Shown here: positions 24,549 through 32,604 of the stretch, in pieces
How positions within the stretch are numbered: position 1 is the stretch's first letter
Layout: each line of letters starts with the position of its first letter
From: Gemmatimonadaceae bacterium
GTDB lineage: Bacteria > Latescibacterota > UBA2968 > UBA8231
Assembly (NCBI GenBank): GCA_026706075.1
Contig: JAPOZM010000002.1
Coordinates: 122,526 to 186,525 of the forward strand
Reading direction: 5' to 3'
DNA length: 64,000 bases
Made by a program: the position numbers and the translations under genes
The notes under the pieces: model-generated
What the model saw: the letters and a program-made list of their open reading frames with translations, nothing else
Told to the model about the DNA's origin: nothing
The model's database searches: none

Positions 24549-27422
24549 TCACTTGAGCAGAAGCAGCCGGCGCGTCTGCTCCCCGCCCGGGTGCTGCAGG
24601 CGGGTCACATAGACCCCGGCCGCGGCCGGCGCGCCCCCCTGATCCCGCGCGTCCCAGTGTACCTCGTAGGAGCCGGCCTTCCGGAACTCGTCCACCAGCG
24701 TCCGAACCCGCTGCCCCAGAACATTGAAGACCTCCAGCCGCACCGGGCCCGGGTCGGCCAGGCGGTAGACGAGCCGGGTGCCGGAGTTGAAGGGGTTGGG
24801 GTAGTTGGGCGCCAGTCCGCTGAGGGCCGGCAGACCGGACTCGACGGGGGAAGTCGCGACCATGGTTTCGGGTCGGGAGACGTCCAGGGCGATGTTCCCT
24901 ACCCGGCCCAGTCCCGTAAGGAGCGTTGCCTCGTTGCCCTGCAGGTCGGACAGGTGGATCAGACCCCTCAGCGACCAGTACAGTCTGTTCTCGACCCCAT
25001 CCACGGCGATAGCCTCCGAATTCTCCATGGGTATGCGGAGGTTCTCGATCTCGCTGCCGTCAAGGTTGGACCGGTGGATGGAGCCACTGATCCAATTCTC
25101 ACTGTAAGTGAAGTGGTAATCTCGGTCTACCCAGTAGATCTTGGCTCCTACAGGGTCCAGTGAAATACTGCCCACACCGGGACCTACGATCCAACCCTCG
25201 GTAGGGTTGGCATCATGGAAGAGGACTTCAGCATTCTCACCGGCCAGCCCGGCTCGTCCGATGCTGCGCGTCATGCCATTCTCGCCACTCTCGTCCTCCC
25301 AGTTGCGCCATGCCATCCAGTACATCGTGCTGCCTTCCAGATCCAGGGCGATCCCTCCCATACCATCAAAGTCGGCCGGGATTGGGAGGCTCTCCACGTT
25401 GCTCCCGTCCAGGTTCGCCCGATGAATCACGCTCGTGTCCCGGTTCGTCCAGTACATCTTTCCCCCGGGCACGTCCAAGGCAATCTCCCCAGGGGCTGTC
25501 AATCCGCCGGCCAGATCCTCAATGAGGTTTCCGTCGAGGTCCGCCCGGTGGACCCTGTTCGTTGTCCAGTCCGTCCAGTACATCCTCTTTCCTGCCAGGT
25601 CCAGGGCCAGGCCGACAGGAGTCCTTCGTGCCCGTGCAACCACCGCCGTTTCGACATCGGTTCCATCCAGATCGACCCGCCGTATTCTCTCCGCTTCGGG
25701 TTCCGTCCAGTACACCTTGCCGCCGACCGGGTCGAAGGCGATACCTCCGGGAGGTTCTGCAGCAGTCAGGAAGGGTTCGGCATGGGAACCGTCCAGCCTT
25801 GCCCGGTAAATCACCTGCGAGTCCGTCCAGTACATTCTGCCGCCGTTGAGGTCCAGAGCCAGACTCCGCGGCGCCGGTTTCCCGTCCAGGGTGACGAGAG
25901 TCTCCCTGTTCGAGCTGTCCAAGCCCGCCCGGTGGATGCCCTGGCTGTCCGCCCAGTAGATCCTGCCTCCGGGTACGTCCAAGACGATGTCGAGAGTGTT
26001 CACGTCAGGGGAAGGGGTGCCCGTGTAGGCGAATACCCGTAAATCCCAACCATCGCTCGCGTCGGAGCCGTCAAGGTTTGCCCGCATGATGGAATATCCT
26101 GCCGTCCAGTACATCCTGCCTGCACTCAGGTCCAAGGCAATGTCCATGTTTGGGCCGGAGATATCCTCCGTCAGAAGGACTTGCGCATCTGAACCATGCA
26201 AGCTCGCGCGCCATATCCTGCCAATCTTGACGTACGAATTTCGCCGATCCCAGAACGACTCGTCGGTCGTGAAGTAGATTCTGTCTCCCTCGAGATCCAG
26301 AGCGATCCCCCTTGGATGCTCCGCCCCGGTAACAACGAGGGTTTCGAGATTCGAGCCGTCCAGGTCACTCCGTTGGATCTTGCCGGTTGCGCCCCATCCC
26401 GACCTCCATTCCGTCCAGTACAGCTTGCCCGCGGCGGGGTCCAGGGCGATCCCTTCCGGGCTCCCGCCTCCATCGATCACGCTCTTGATGTTGGAGCCAT
26501 CCAGGTCGGCCCGCCGGATGGCCCCCGAGCCCGGGGCCGTCCAGTATATCCTTCCCTCCGACGGCTCCGGTGTCGACGTGCCACAGATGGGTCCGCCGAC
26601 AAAGGCAAATGACGGCCAGTCCGGCACGCAGATCATCTCGTTGCCGGAGAGGTTCACAGAGATCCGGACCTCCGGATTCTGAAGTAGCATCTCGCTCAAC
26701 TCTGGTGGAAGGGGGCCGCTCAAGCGGTTGTGGGAGAGGTCCACCTTGCCCTCCGGACGAAGTACTATTTCGCTCAACTCTGGCGGAAGAGGCCCGCTCA
26801 ACCGGTTGTGAGAGAGGTTCAGGCTCCTGAGCCCCGCCAGTTGGACCACCTCCGGGGGAATCTCCCCCGTCAGATCGTTGTGGGAGAGATCCAAGACCTG
26901 TAACGAGGCCAATTGACCCAATTCCGGAGGGATCTCCCCCGTCAGATCGTTGTAGGAGAGATCCAAGACCTGTAACGAGTCCAATTGACCCAACTCGGCC
27001 GGAATGGCCCCGCTCAATCCCCCGAAGGACAGGCGCAAATGGGTGACCCGGTAATCCCTGAGCGTGCGGGTGATCCGGGTCGTGACACCTCGCCATTGCC
27101 AGATCGATGTGTCCGCGTTCCAGTTCAGGCTCGACAGATTCAACTGATCCCGCAGGACCCAGAGCACCTCGCAGTCCGCCACCAGGCCGGGCACTGGCGG
27201 GTCGGCCACAACCCCGTTCCGGCACAGCTCCGCGGCCTCGCCGTCCTGCGCCGCCACCGGCTCCGCCCACCCGGCCATCCCGGCGCCCAGTAGACAGATC
27301 CCGAGCCGACAAGCCTGCGCCGCCAGCCACCGGGGTCGGCGTACCGAGCCCCCGGCACCTGAAGAGCCACCTGGCCGTGAGATGCACTCGGATCCCTTTG
27401 TGCGTTCGGATCTCTCTTGCAT
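24549..27422 (-). CDS. Secreted LRR plus double YWTD-propeller protein with C-terminal sorting domain
   Basis: I chose ATG 27422 (957 residues), which has AGGGAG 8 bp upstream; an upstream in-frame ATG at 27500 overlaps the previous gene. A long N-region ends in a hydrophobic stretch (ICLLGAGMAGW) that probably serves as signal peptide. Residues about 110-280 hold leucine-rich repeats of the plant type (LDLSYNDLTGEIPPELGQL). Residues about 290-860 hold twelve YWTD-like strands (GRIYWT, GRMYWTDS, KRMYWTDWT), enough for two six-bladed propellers. The end is the NYPNPFNS C-terminal domain shared in type with the two WD40 proteins. Base composition between about 25000 and 26300 is clearly more AT-rich than its surroundings. 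A binding or adhesion role is inferred. Confidence 0.85.
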   Translation of the reverse strand: MQERSERTKGSECISRPGGSSGAGGSVRRPRWLAAQACRLGICLLGAGMAGWAEPVAAQDGEAAELCRNGVVADPPVPGLVADCEVLWVLRDQLNLSSLNWNADTSIWQWRGVTTRITRTLRDYRVTHLRLSFGGLSGAIPAELGQLDSLQVLDLSYNDLTGEIPPELGQLASLQVLDLSHNDLTGEIPPEVVQLAGLRSLNLSHNRLSGPLPPELSEIVLRPEGKVDLSHNRLSGPLPPELSEMLLQNPEVRISVNLSGNEMICVPDWPSFAFVGGPICGTSTPEPSEGRIYWTAPGSGAIRRADLDGSNIKSVIDGGGSPEGIALDPAAGKLYWTEWRSGWGATGKIQRSDLDGSNLETLVVTGAEHPRGIALDLEGDRIYFTTDESFWDRRNSYVKIGRIWRASLHGSDAQVLLTEDISGPNMDIALDLSAGRMYWTAGYSIMRANLDGSDASDGWDLRVFAYTGTPSPDVNTLDIVLDVPGGRIYWADSQGIHRAGLDSSNRETLVTLDGKPAPRSLALDLNGGRMYWTDSQVIYRARLDGSHAEPFLTAAEPPGGIAFDPVGGKVYWTEPEAERIRRVDLDGTDVETAVVARARRTPVGLALDLAGKRMYWTDWTTNRVHRADLDGNLIEDLAGGLTAPGEIALDVPGGKMYWTNRDTSVIHRANLDGSNVESLPIPADFDGMGGIALDLEGSTMYWMAWRNWEDESGENGMTRSIGRAGLAGENAEVLFHDANPTEGWIVGPGVGSISLDPVGAKIYWVDRDYHFTYSENWISGSIHRSNLDGSEIENLRIPMENSEAIAVDGVENRLYWSLRGLIHLSDLQGNEATLLTGLGRVGNIALDVSRPETMVATSPVESGLPALSGLAPNYPNPFNSGTRLVYRLADPGPVRLEVFNVLGQRVRTLVDEFRKAGSYEVHWDARDQGGAPAAAGVYVTRLQHPGGEQTRRLLLLK
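26869..27012 (-). repeat. Tandem 72-bp leucine-rich-repeat units
   Basis: Two 72-bp (24-codon) units begin at 26869 and 26941 and are almost identical over their first 54 bases. A second, 78-bp-spaced pair of similar units lies at about 26692 and 26770. Near-identity at the DNA level implies recent expansion of the LRR array. Confidence 0.8.
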
Positions 27423-27468
27423 GACTACGGCTCCCTTGCGGGAAAGGAACCTCCCCGCCGCGGTGCCC

Positions 27469-28224
27469 TCAACAAGAGTCCCCCGCCTTCTCCAGCACAT
27501 ACACGATGAAGTTCGGCGCCCGGAACTCGTCCTCCCAAGTCGGGTGCCGCTCGAGCTGTTCCGCCGTCGGCACCGGCTCGTGCAGCGCCTCCAGGACGAA
27601 CCCCGCGTCCAGGAAGGCGGAGACGTAGCTGGACAGGGTCCGGTGCATGTTGAGGAAGCCGGGGCGCCACCAGTGGAACTCGCGCGGGCCCTCGCGCATG
27701 TAGTCGTCCACGGGGTAGAACAGCTTGCGCGGGCCCTGGCGGATCCAGCCGCCGGGCTGGGACATGCGCATGGGGTGGATGTTGCAGACCACCAGGCGGC
27801 CGCCGGGGCGCAGGACGCGGAAGGCCGCCTCGATGGCGCGGCGGTGGTCGTGGACGTCGACCAGGACGATGTAGGAGACGGCGAGGTCGAACCCCCCGTC
27901 GCCGAGGCCGTCCAGATCCTCGGCGTCGCCCACGAGGTAGGTCTCGCCGTCGGAGCCCTCCGAGCGGGCCCGGTCGATGAGCCCCGCCGTCAGATCGAGG
28001 CCGGTGACCTCGGCGCCGAGGCCAGCGAGGACCCGGCAGAAACGGCCCTCGCCGCAGCCGATGTCGAGGACGCGGCGGCCGGCGACCTCGCCGAGGGCGT
28101 CGAGCACCCAGTCGTCGAGGAAGTCGGTGCGCACCGCCTGGTCGTGGGCGATCCAGTCCTCGACCGCCTCCTCCCACTGGGCCTGCAGCCGCCGCCTCAG
28201 TTCGCTGTCGCCGGGAGTCGTCAT
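27469..28224 (-). CDS. Class I SAM-dependent methyltransferase
   Basis: The 251-residue protein has SAM motif I VLDIGCGEGRF at about residues 51-61, motif II GLDLT with an acidic ribose ligand, VGDAEDL and the motif IV/VI stretch FDLAVSYIVL and FRVLRPGGRLVV. It belongs to the Methyltransf_11/25 type that modifies small molecules. The ATG at 28224 was chosen from the domain start. It follows the PhyH gene by 32 bp and precedes the propeller gene by 46 bp. The C-terminus (FIVYVLEKAGDSC) is complete. Its substrate is unknown. Confidence 0.85.
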   Translation of the reverse strand: MTTPGDSELRRRLQAQWEEAVEDWIAHDQAVRTDFLDDWVLDALGEVAGRRVLDIGCGEGRFCRVLAGLGAEVTGLDLTAGLIDRARSEGSDGETYLVGDAEDLDGLGDGGFDLAVSYIVLVDVHDHRRAIEAAFRVLRPGGRLVVCNIHPMRMSQPGGWIRQGPRKLFYPVDDYMREGPREFHWWRPGFLNMHRTLSSYVSAFLDAGFVLEALHEPVPTAEQLERHPTWEDEFRAPNFIVYVLEKAGDSC

Positions 28225-28256
28225 GCGGAGAGGTGCCGACGGCGTCCGCGCCGAGC

Positions 28257-29111
28257 CTACGATCCCTGCTCGGCCACCCGGGACCGTTCCTGCAGGTCGT
28301 ACAGGGAGGCGATCTCGCCCTGGTATCGCGGGACCGGAAACCTGTCCTGATCGAAGCGCGCCTCCCGCGCCGCCTCGCCTCGAACCAGGCGCACGTGGGC
28401 CTCTGCCTTGTGGGTCATGGGACCGCAGTAGATCGGGAAGGCGTCGGCCGCCCGGTAGCTGAGGATCATGGTCCGCCGCGGCCGCTGCGACCGGTTCGGC
28501 GCCGAGGCGTGCGGCGTCAGGCCGTGCATGAAGACGGCCGTGCCGGCGCGGCCCTCCGCCAGCACCGCCTCCGCCTCGTCCACCGCCTCGGTGACGCGGC
28601 CCTGGAAGTACCCGTCCCGGGTGTGCTCCAGCAGCACCGAGTCGTGGCGGCCCGGCAGCAGCTGCAGGGCGCCGTTGCCGCGGTCGGTCTCGTCCAGGTA
28701 GAACAGCACCGCCAGGCTGTCGCGATTCGTCAGCGGGTAGTATGCCAGGTCCTGGTGCCACTCGACCACGGAGCCGACCTCGGCCGGCTTCACGTTGAGC
28801 TTGCTGTAGTGGAACACCAGGTTCGGCCCGCACAGCTGCTCGACCACGTCCACCAGGCGATCCAGCTCCGACAGGGCGCGGGCCACCGGATAGTAGGAGC
28901 ACGGCTCGTACAGGCGGCGCACCGCCGTGCCCTCCGGCGGCTGGTCGGGCTCCATCTCCAGGCGCGCGGCGTCGTGGCACCGGTTGGTGCTGCCGGCGCA
29001 GACCGCGTCGGCCTCGCCCAGCAGGTCGTCCACCTCGGCCTGCGACAGGAATCCCTCGCAGACCGTGAACCCGTCGCGGCGGTAGGCGGCGACCCGTGCT
29101 TCCGTCAACAT
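28257..29111 (-). CDS. Phytanoyl-CoA dioxygenase (PhyH) family enzyme, second copy
   Basis: The 284-residue protein shows WHQDLAYYP (iron His and Asp, about residues 126-134), MHGLTPHASAPN (distal His) and RPRRTMILSYR with the likely 2-oxoglutarate Arg. The sequence NLVFHYSKLNVKPA before the HxD is typical of PhyH dioxygenases. It is only distantly related to the enzyme at 21388. The start overlaps the creatininase-family stop by 7 bp, indicating coupling. The cytoplasmic hydroxylase's substrate cannot be told. Confidence 0.88.
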   Translation of the reverse strand: MLTEARVAAYRRDGFTVCEGFLSQAEVDDLLGEADAVCAGSTNRCHDAARLEMEPDQPPEGTAVRRLYEPCSYYPVARALSELDRLVDVVEQLCGPNLVFHYSKLNVKPAEVGSVVEWHQDLAYYPLTNRDSLAVLFYLDETDRGNGALQLLPGRHDSVLLEHTRDGYFQGRVTEAVDEAEAVLAEGRAGTAVFMHGLTPHASAPNRSQRPRRTMILSYRAADAFPIYCGPMTHKAEAHVRLVRGEAAREARFDQDRFPVPRYQGEIASLYDLQERSRVAEQGS

Positions 29112-29878
29112 CGGTCCGACTCCGTTCGGCCGGCCTGGTAGGGGAAGCTCTCGGCCCCGACAAGGGTGCCCTCCGGCCGGAACGAGCGGGGCTCCACGGT
29201 CGGGCTTTCGCCGGCGATCATGCGACGCAGCAGGCGCTCCACGTGGGGCACGACGATCTCGATGGCCCGTTCCCCCTGCTCGCGCGTGGCGAGGCCGGCG
29301 CCCTCGTCCTCGATCGCTTCCTCGTGCACCCGCTCGGGGAAGCCGGCCAGGGCGAAGGCGGTCTCGAACTCGTTGGCGTGACCCGGCACCCGCTTGCTGC
29401 GCACCAGGGAGTAGACCTCGTCGTCGGAGTAGAGGTCCCAGTACGTGGCGTAGACGATGCCGGGGCCCAGCAACTGGCGGTAGCGGGTCAGCTCCTTGCG
29501 CAACGGGTGCATGTGCCCCCCGTGGCCGTTGAGGATCAGCACGCGCTCGATGCCGGCGCGGGTGATGCTCTCGCAGATGTCGAAGACGTAGTCCAGGAAG
29601 GTACCCACCCGCGTCGTCAGTGTGCCCGGGTGCATCATGTGGTGCTCGGACACGCCCACCTGTACCGTGGGCGCCACGACCACGGCCGGGTGCAAGGCGG
29701 TGGCCGCCCGGTGCGCCACCAGCGTGGCGCTGGCGCTGTCGTGACACATCTCCAGGTGCTCGAGGTGCTGCTCCGTGGTCCCCGTGGGCACGATGGCCGC
29801 CTTCAGGGTCCCGGCCTGGAGCATCTCCCGGAACTCCCTGCGCGTGAAGTCTCCGATCAGGATCCGCTGGTCACGCAT
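29105..29878 (-). CDS. Creatininase-family amidohydrolase
   Basis: The 257-residue protein has the creatininase metal-site motifs: PTGTTEQHLEHL (Glu and His, about 31-42), GVSEHH (about 74), LNGHGGH (about 115) and GHANEFETA with the conserved Glu (about 166). Family members hydrolyse cyclic or linear amides such as creatinine or formamido-pyrimidines. Here it heads a coupled set with a PhyH dioxygenase and a methyltransferase, so creatinine is not a safe guess. A TACAAT hexamer lies about 50 bp upstream on the minus strand without a good -35. Confidence 0.85.
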   Translation of the reverse strand: MRDQRILIGDFTRREFREMLQAGTLKAAIVPTGTTEQHLEHLEMCHDSASATLVAHRAATALHPAVVVAPTVQVGVSEHHMMHPGTLTTRVGTFLDYVFDICESITRAGIERVLILNGHGGHMHPLRKELTRYRQLLGPGIVYATYWDLYSDDEVYSLVRSKRVPGHANEFETAFALAGFPERVHEEAIEDEGAGLATREQGERAIEIVVPHVERLLRRMIAGESPTVEPRSFRPEGTLVGAESFPYQAGRTESDRC

Positions 29879-30025
29879 CTGTCTCCGCCTCTCATGGCCT
29901 TAGGATGGATCTGAGATTGTAGTCCGCTTGTAACACGGGGAGAAGCCGCCCGCGTCTCCCAGTCCTCCGACCGCCTCCTCGCACTCGGCTGCGGGCGCTG
30001 CCTGAGGTCTCTGTCGCGGGCGTCC

Positions 30026-31066
30026 TCACGCGAAGAGCCGGGTGATCTCGTCGACCTCGAACCGGGGCAGCTCGACGAGGGCGCCGTCCGGCTGACGCAG
30101 GCGCAGGCCGAATCCCGCCTCCCTCGCCGTGCCGATGCGGGCGCAGGCGATGCCCTGCCCCTGCAGCGCGGAGACCACGTCCCCGGCCGCCTCGGGACCG
30201 CAGCCGATGAGCAGGGCGCCGGAGGAGATCACGCCGAAGGGGTCCAGCCCGAACCCGGCGCACAGGCGGCGCGACTCGTCGCTGACCGGCAGGGCCCCGC
30301 CGTCGATCTCCAGCCCCACCTGCGAGGCCCCGGCGATCTCCGCCAGACCCGTGGCGACGCCGCCCTCGGTGGGGTCGTGCAGGGCGTGGACGCCCCCGGC
30401 CGCCAAGGCCGTCCGGGCGTCGGCGACAACGCTGATCCCGGGGTCGTCGAGGTAGCCGGCGCAGCGGTCCAGGTCGGCCCCGGTCCAGCCGCGGGACCGC
30501 AGTTCGTCCCGCTTCTCGGCGGCGATGATCGCCGTCGCCTCGATGGCCATCCCCTTGGTCAGCAGCAGGGCGTCCCCCGGACGCAGGCCGGAGGAGCGGA
30601 CCACGCCGCCATGGGGGACCTCGCCGAGCATCTGGCCCACCACCAGGGGCCGGTCCATGCCGAAGGAGACCTCCGTGTGGCCTCCGGCCACGGCCACGCC
30701 CAGCTCCCCGCAGGCCTGGTGGATCTGTCCCATCACCTGCTCGAAGAGGGCCCGGGTGGCCAGCTCCTCGGGGACGATGACCGAGGCCAGGAACCACTTC
30801 GGCACCGCCCCCATGGCGGCGATGTCGTTGGCGTTGACGTGGACGGCGTACCAGCCGATGCGGTCGGTGGCGAAGGTGATCGGATCGGTCTTGGCCACCA
30901 GGCAGCGGTCGCCGAAGTCGATGACGGCGGCGTCCTCGCCGACGCCGGGGGGCACCAGGAGGCGCGCGTCGTCGCCACCGGTAAAGCGGCCCAGCAGTTC
31001 CTCCAGAACAGTCGCGGGCAGCTTGCCGGCGCCGAAGCGGCGCTCCCCCTCAGCGCCGGCCGCCAT
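30026..31066 (-). CDS. AIR synthase-like (PurM/ThiL/HypE superfamily) protein
   Basis: The 346-residue protein has the PurM-fold ATP-binding layout: GVGEDAAVIDFGD at about 41, VNANDIAAMGAVPKWFL at about 77, AVAGGHTEV at about 124 and LHDPTEGGVATGL at about 229. It resembles HypE-like 'AIR synthase-related' proteins but ends DEITRLFA, without the C-terminal cysteine HypE needs, so it is not a hydrogenase maturation enzyme. The product of such kinases/dehydratases is a phosphorylated or ATP-activated small molecule. The start overlaps the cobA-hemD stop by 17 bp, tying it to tetrapyrrole synthesis by position only. The 147 bp after its stop (29879-30025) hold nothing clear. Confidence 0.75.
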   Translation of the reverse strand: MAAGAEGERRFGAGKLPATVLEELLGRFTGGDDARLLVPPGVGEDAAVIDFGDRCLVAKTDPITFATDRIGWYAVHVNANDIAAMGAVPKWFLASVIVPEELATRALFEQVMGQIHQACGELGVAVAGGHTEVSFGMDRPLVVGQMLGEVPHGGVVRSSGLRPGDALLLTKGMAIEATAIIAAEKRDELRSRGWTGADLDRCAGYLDDPGISVVADARTALAAGGVHALHDPTEGGVATGLAEIAGASQVGLEIDGGALPVSDESRRLCAGFGLDPFGVISSGALLIGCGPEAAGDVVSALQGQGIACARIGTAREAGFGLRLRQPDGALVELPRFEVDEITRLFA

Positions 31067-32594
31067 AGTGCTCGCACAGGGCCCGCACGAGGGCGGGCAC
31101 GCTGCTCTGGCCCGGCTGCACGGCCACGGGCAGGCCGAGGTCGGCCACCGCCCGCGCCGTGGTCGGGCCGATGGCGGCGACGTCGAGGCGGCGAAGGTGC
31201 TCCAGGCCCGCCTCGCGGCCGGTGACGGCGAGGAAGTTGCGCACGCTGGAGGGGCTGGCGAAGACGGCGCAGTCGAGGCGGCCCCCGGTCAGGGCCTCCG
31301 GCAGCTCGACGGAGGCGGGGTCGGGGGGGCGGTTCTCGTAGGCCGTCACCCTCATGACGAGGGCGCCGCGGCGGGCGAGGCTCTCGTCCAGCTCGGTGCG
31401 GCCGATGGAGGAGGCGGGCAGGAGGACCTCGGCCTCGGTGAGGTCGACGGCCTCGAAGGCGGCCGCCAGGCCGGCGGCGGAGTGGACCTCGGGCACGAGA
31501 TCCGGCTCGATGCCGCGCTCCCGGAGCAGCTGGCCCGTGGACAGGCCGACGGCGGCCACCCGGGCGCGGCCATAAGCGCGCGAGTCCCGCCCCAGCTGGC
31601 GCAGGCGATCGTGGACGAACTCGACGCTGTTGGGACTTGTGAACACGACCCAGGCGAAGCCGGCGAGCCTCGACAGGGCGCCGTCGAGGGCGGTCCAGTC
31701 GTCGGGCGGGCCGATCTCCAGGAGCGGCAGCAGGTGGACCTCGGCGCCCTCGGACTCCAGCATCAGCCGCAGGGGGCCGGCCTGCTCGCGGCTGCGGGTG
31801 ATCAGGATGCGGCGGCCGAAGAGGGGGCGCGACTCGAACCAGGAGAGCTTCTCCTGAAGGCCGACGACCTCGCCCACGACGATCAGGGTCGGCGAGGCCA
31901 GGCCCACGGACTCGACCTGCCCGGCGAGGCTCTCCAGGGTGGCGGTCACCGTCTTCTGCCGGGGCCAGGTGCCCCACTGGATCGCCGCCGCCGGCGTCTC
32001 CGGCGCCCGCCCGCCGGCGGTCAGGGCCTCGCAGATGGCGCCGACCTTGCGGCTGCCCATGAAGACCACCAGGGTCCCCGGCACCTGGGCCAGCCGAGGC
32101 CAGTCGACGCCGGACTCCGGCTTCGACGGGTCCTCGTGGCCGGTGACCAGGACCGCCGCGGCGGCCAGCCCCCGGTGGGTGAGGGGGATGCCGGCGTAGG
32201 TCGGGGCCCCGGAGGCGGCGGTGACGCCGCAGACGACCTCGAAGGAGACCCCCGCCTCGGCCAGGGCCAGGGCCTCCTCGCCGCCGCGGCCGAAGATGTA
32301 GGGGTCGCCGCCCTTCAGGCGCACCACCCGGCGCCCGGCGCGGGCCTCGGCCACGAGCCGCCGGCTCAGCTCCTCCTGGCGGCGGCCGCTGCCGCCGCCG
32401 CGGTGGCCGGCGGCCACGAGGTCGCAGCCCGGCCGCGTGTGCTCCAGGAGCCGCCGGTCGATGAGGTCGTCGTAGAGCACGATGTCCGCCTCCGCAAGGA
32501 GGCGGGCGCCCTTGAGGGTCAGCAGGCCTGGGTCGCCGGGACCGGCGCCGACGATGTAGACGCGGCCCTCGACGGCCTCGGGGGGATGCTCCAC
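31050..32594 (-). CDS. cobA-hemD: Fused uroporphyrinogen-III C-methyltransferase / uroporphyrinogen-III synthase
   Basis: The 514-residue protein starts at GTG 32594. Residues about 10-250 are the SAM-dependent methyltransferase: VYIVGAGPGDPGLLTLKGA, DIVLYDDLI, RLKGGDPYIFGRGGEE and PLTHRG. Residues about 255-510 are the HemD synthase (RILITRSREQAGPLRLMLE, VVFTSPNSVEFV, VAAIGPTTARAV). The two domains close hydroxymethylbilane to uroporphyrinogen III and then make precorrin-2 for siroheme or cobalamin. Such fusions are common in Firmicutes and other phyla. It follows hemC by 10 bp in the same orientation, matching pathway order. Confidence 0.95.
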   Translation of the reverse strand: MEHPPEAVEGRVYIVGAGPGDPGLLTLKGARLLAEADIVLYDDLIDRRLLEHTRPGCDLVAAGHRGGGSGRRQEELSRRLVAEARAGRRVVRLKGGDPYIFGRGGEEALALAEAGVSFEVVCGVTAASGAPTYAGIPLTHRGLAAAAVLVTGHEDPSKPESGVDWPRLAQVPGTLVVFMGSRKVGAICEALTAGGRAPETPAAAIQWGTWPRQKTVTATLESLAGQVESVGLASPTLIVVGEVVGLQEKLSWFESRPLFGRRILITRSREQAGPLRLMLESEGAEVHLLPLLEIGPPDDWTALDGALSRLAGFAWVVFTSPNSVEFVHDRLRQLGRDSRAYGRARVAAVGLSTGQLLRERGIEPDLVPEVHSAAGLAAAFEAVDLTEAEVLLPASSIGRTELDESLARRGALVMRVTAYENRPPDPASVELPEALTGGRLDCAVFASPSSVRNFLAVTGREAGLEHLRRLDVAAIGPTTARAVADLGLPVAVQPGQSSVPALVRALCEHYGGRR

Positions 32595-32604
32595 GGGTAG
32601 CGGC

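Noticed and set aside
29105..29878. Annotation as creatininase proper
   Set aside because: The family motifs are present but there are no creatine or sarcosine genes nearby; the neighbours are a PhyH oxygenase and a methyltransferase.
30026..31066. Annotation as HypE hydrogenase maturation protein
   Set aside because: The C-terminal cysteine needed for carbamoyl transfer is absent and no other hyp genes are near.
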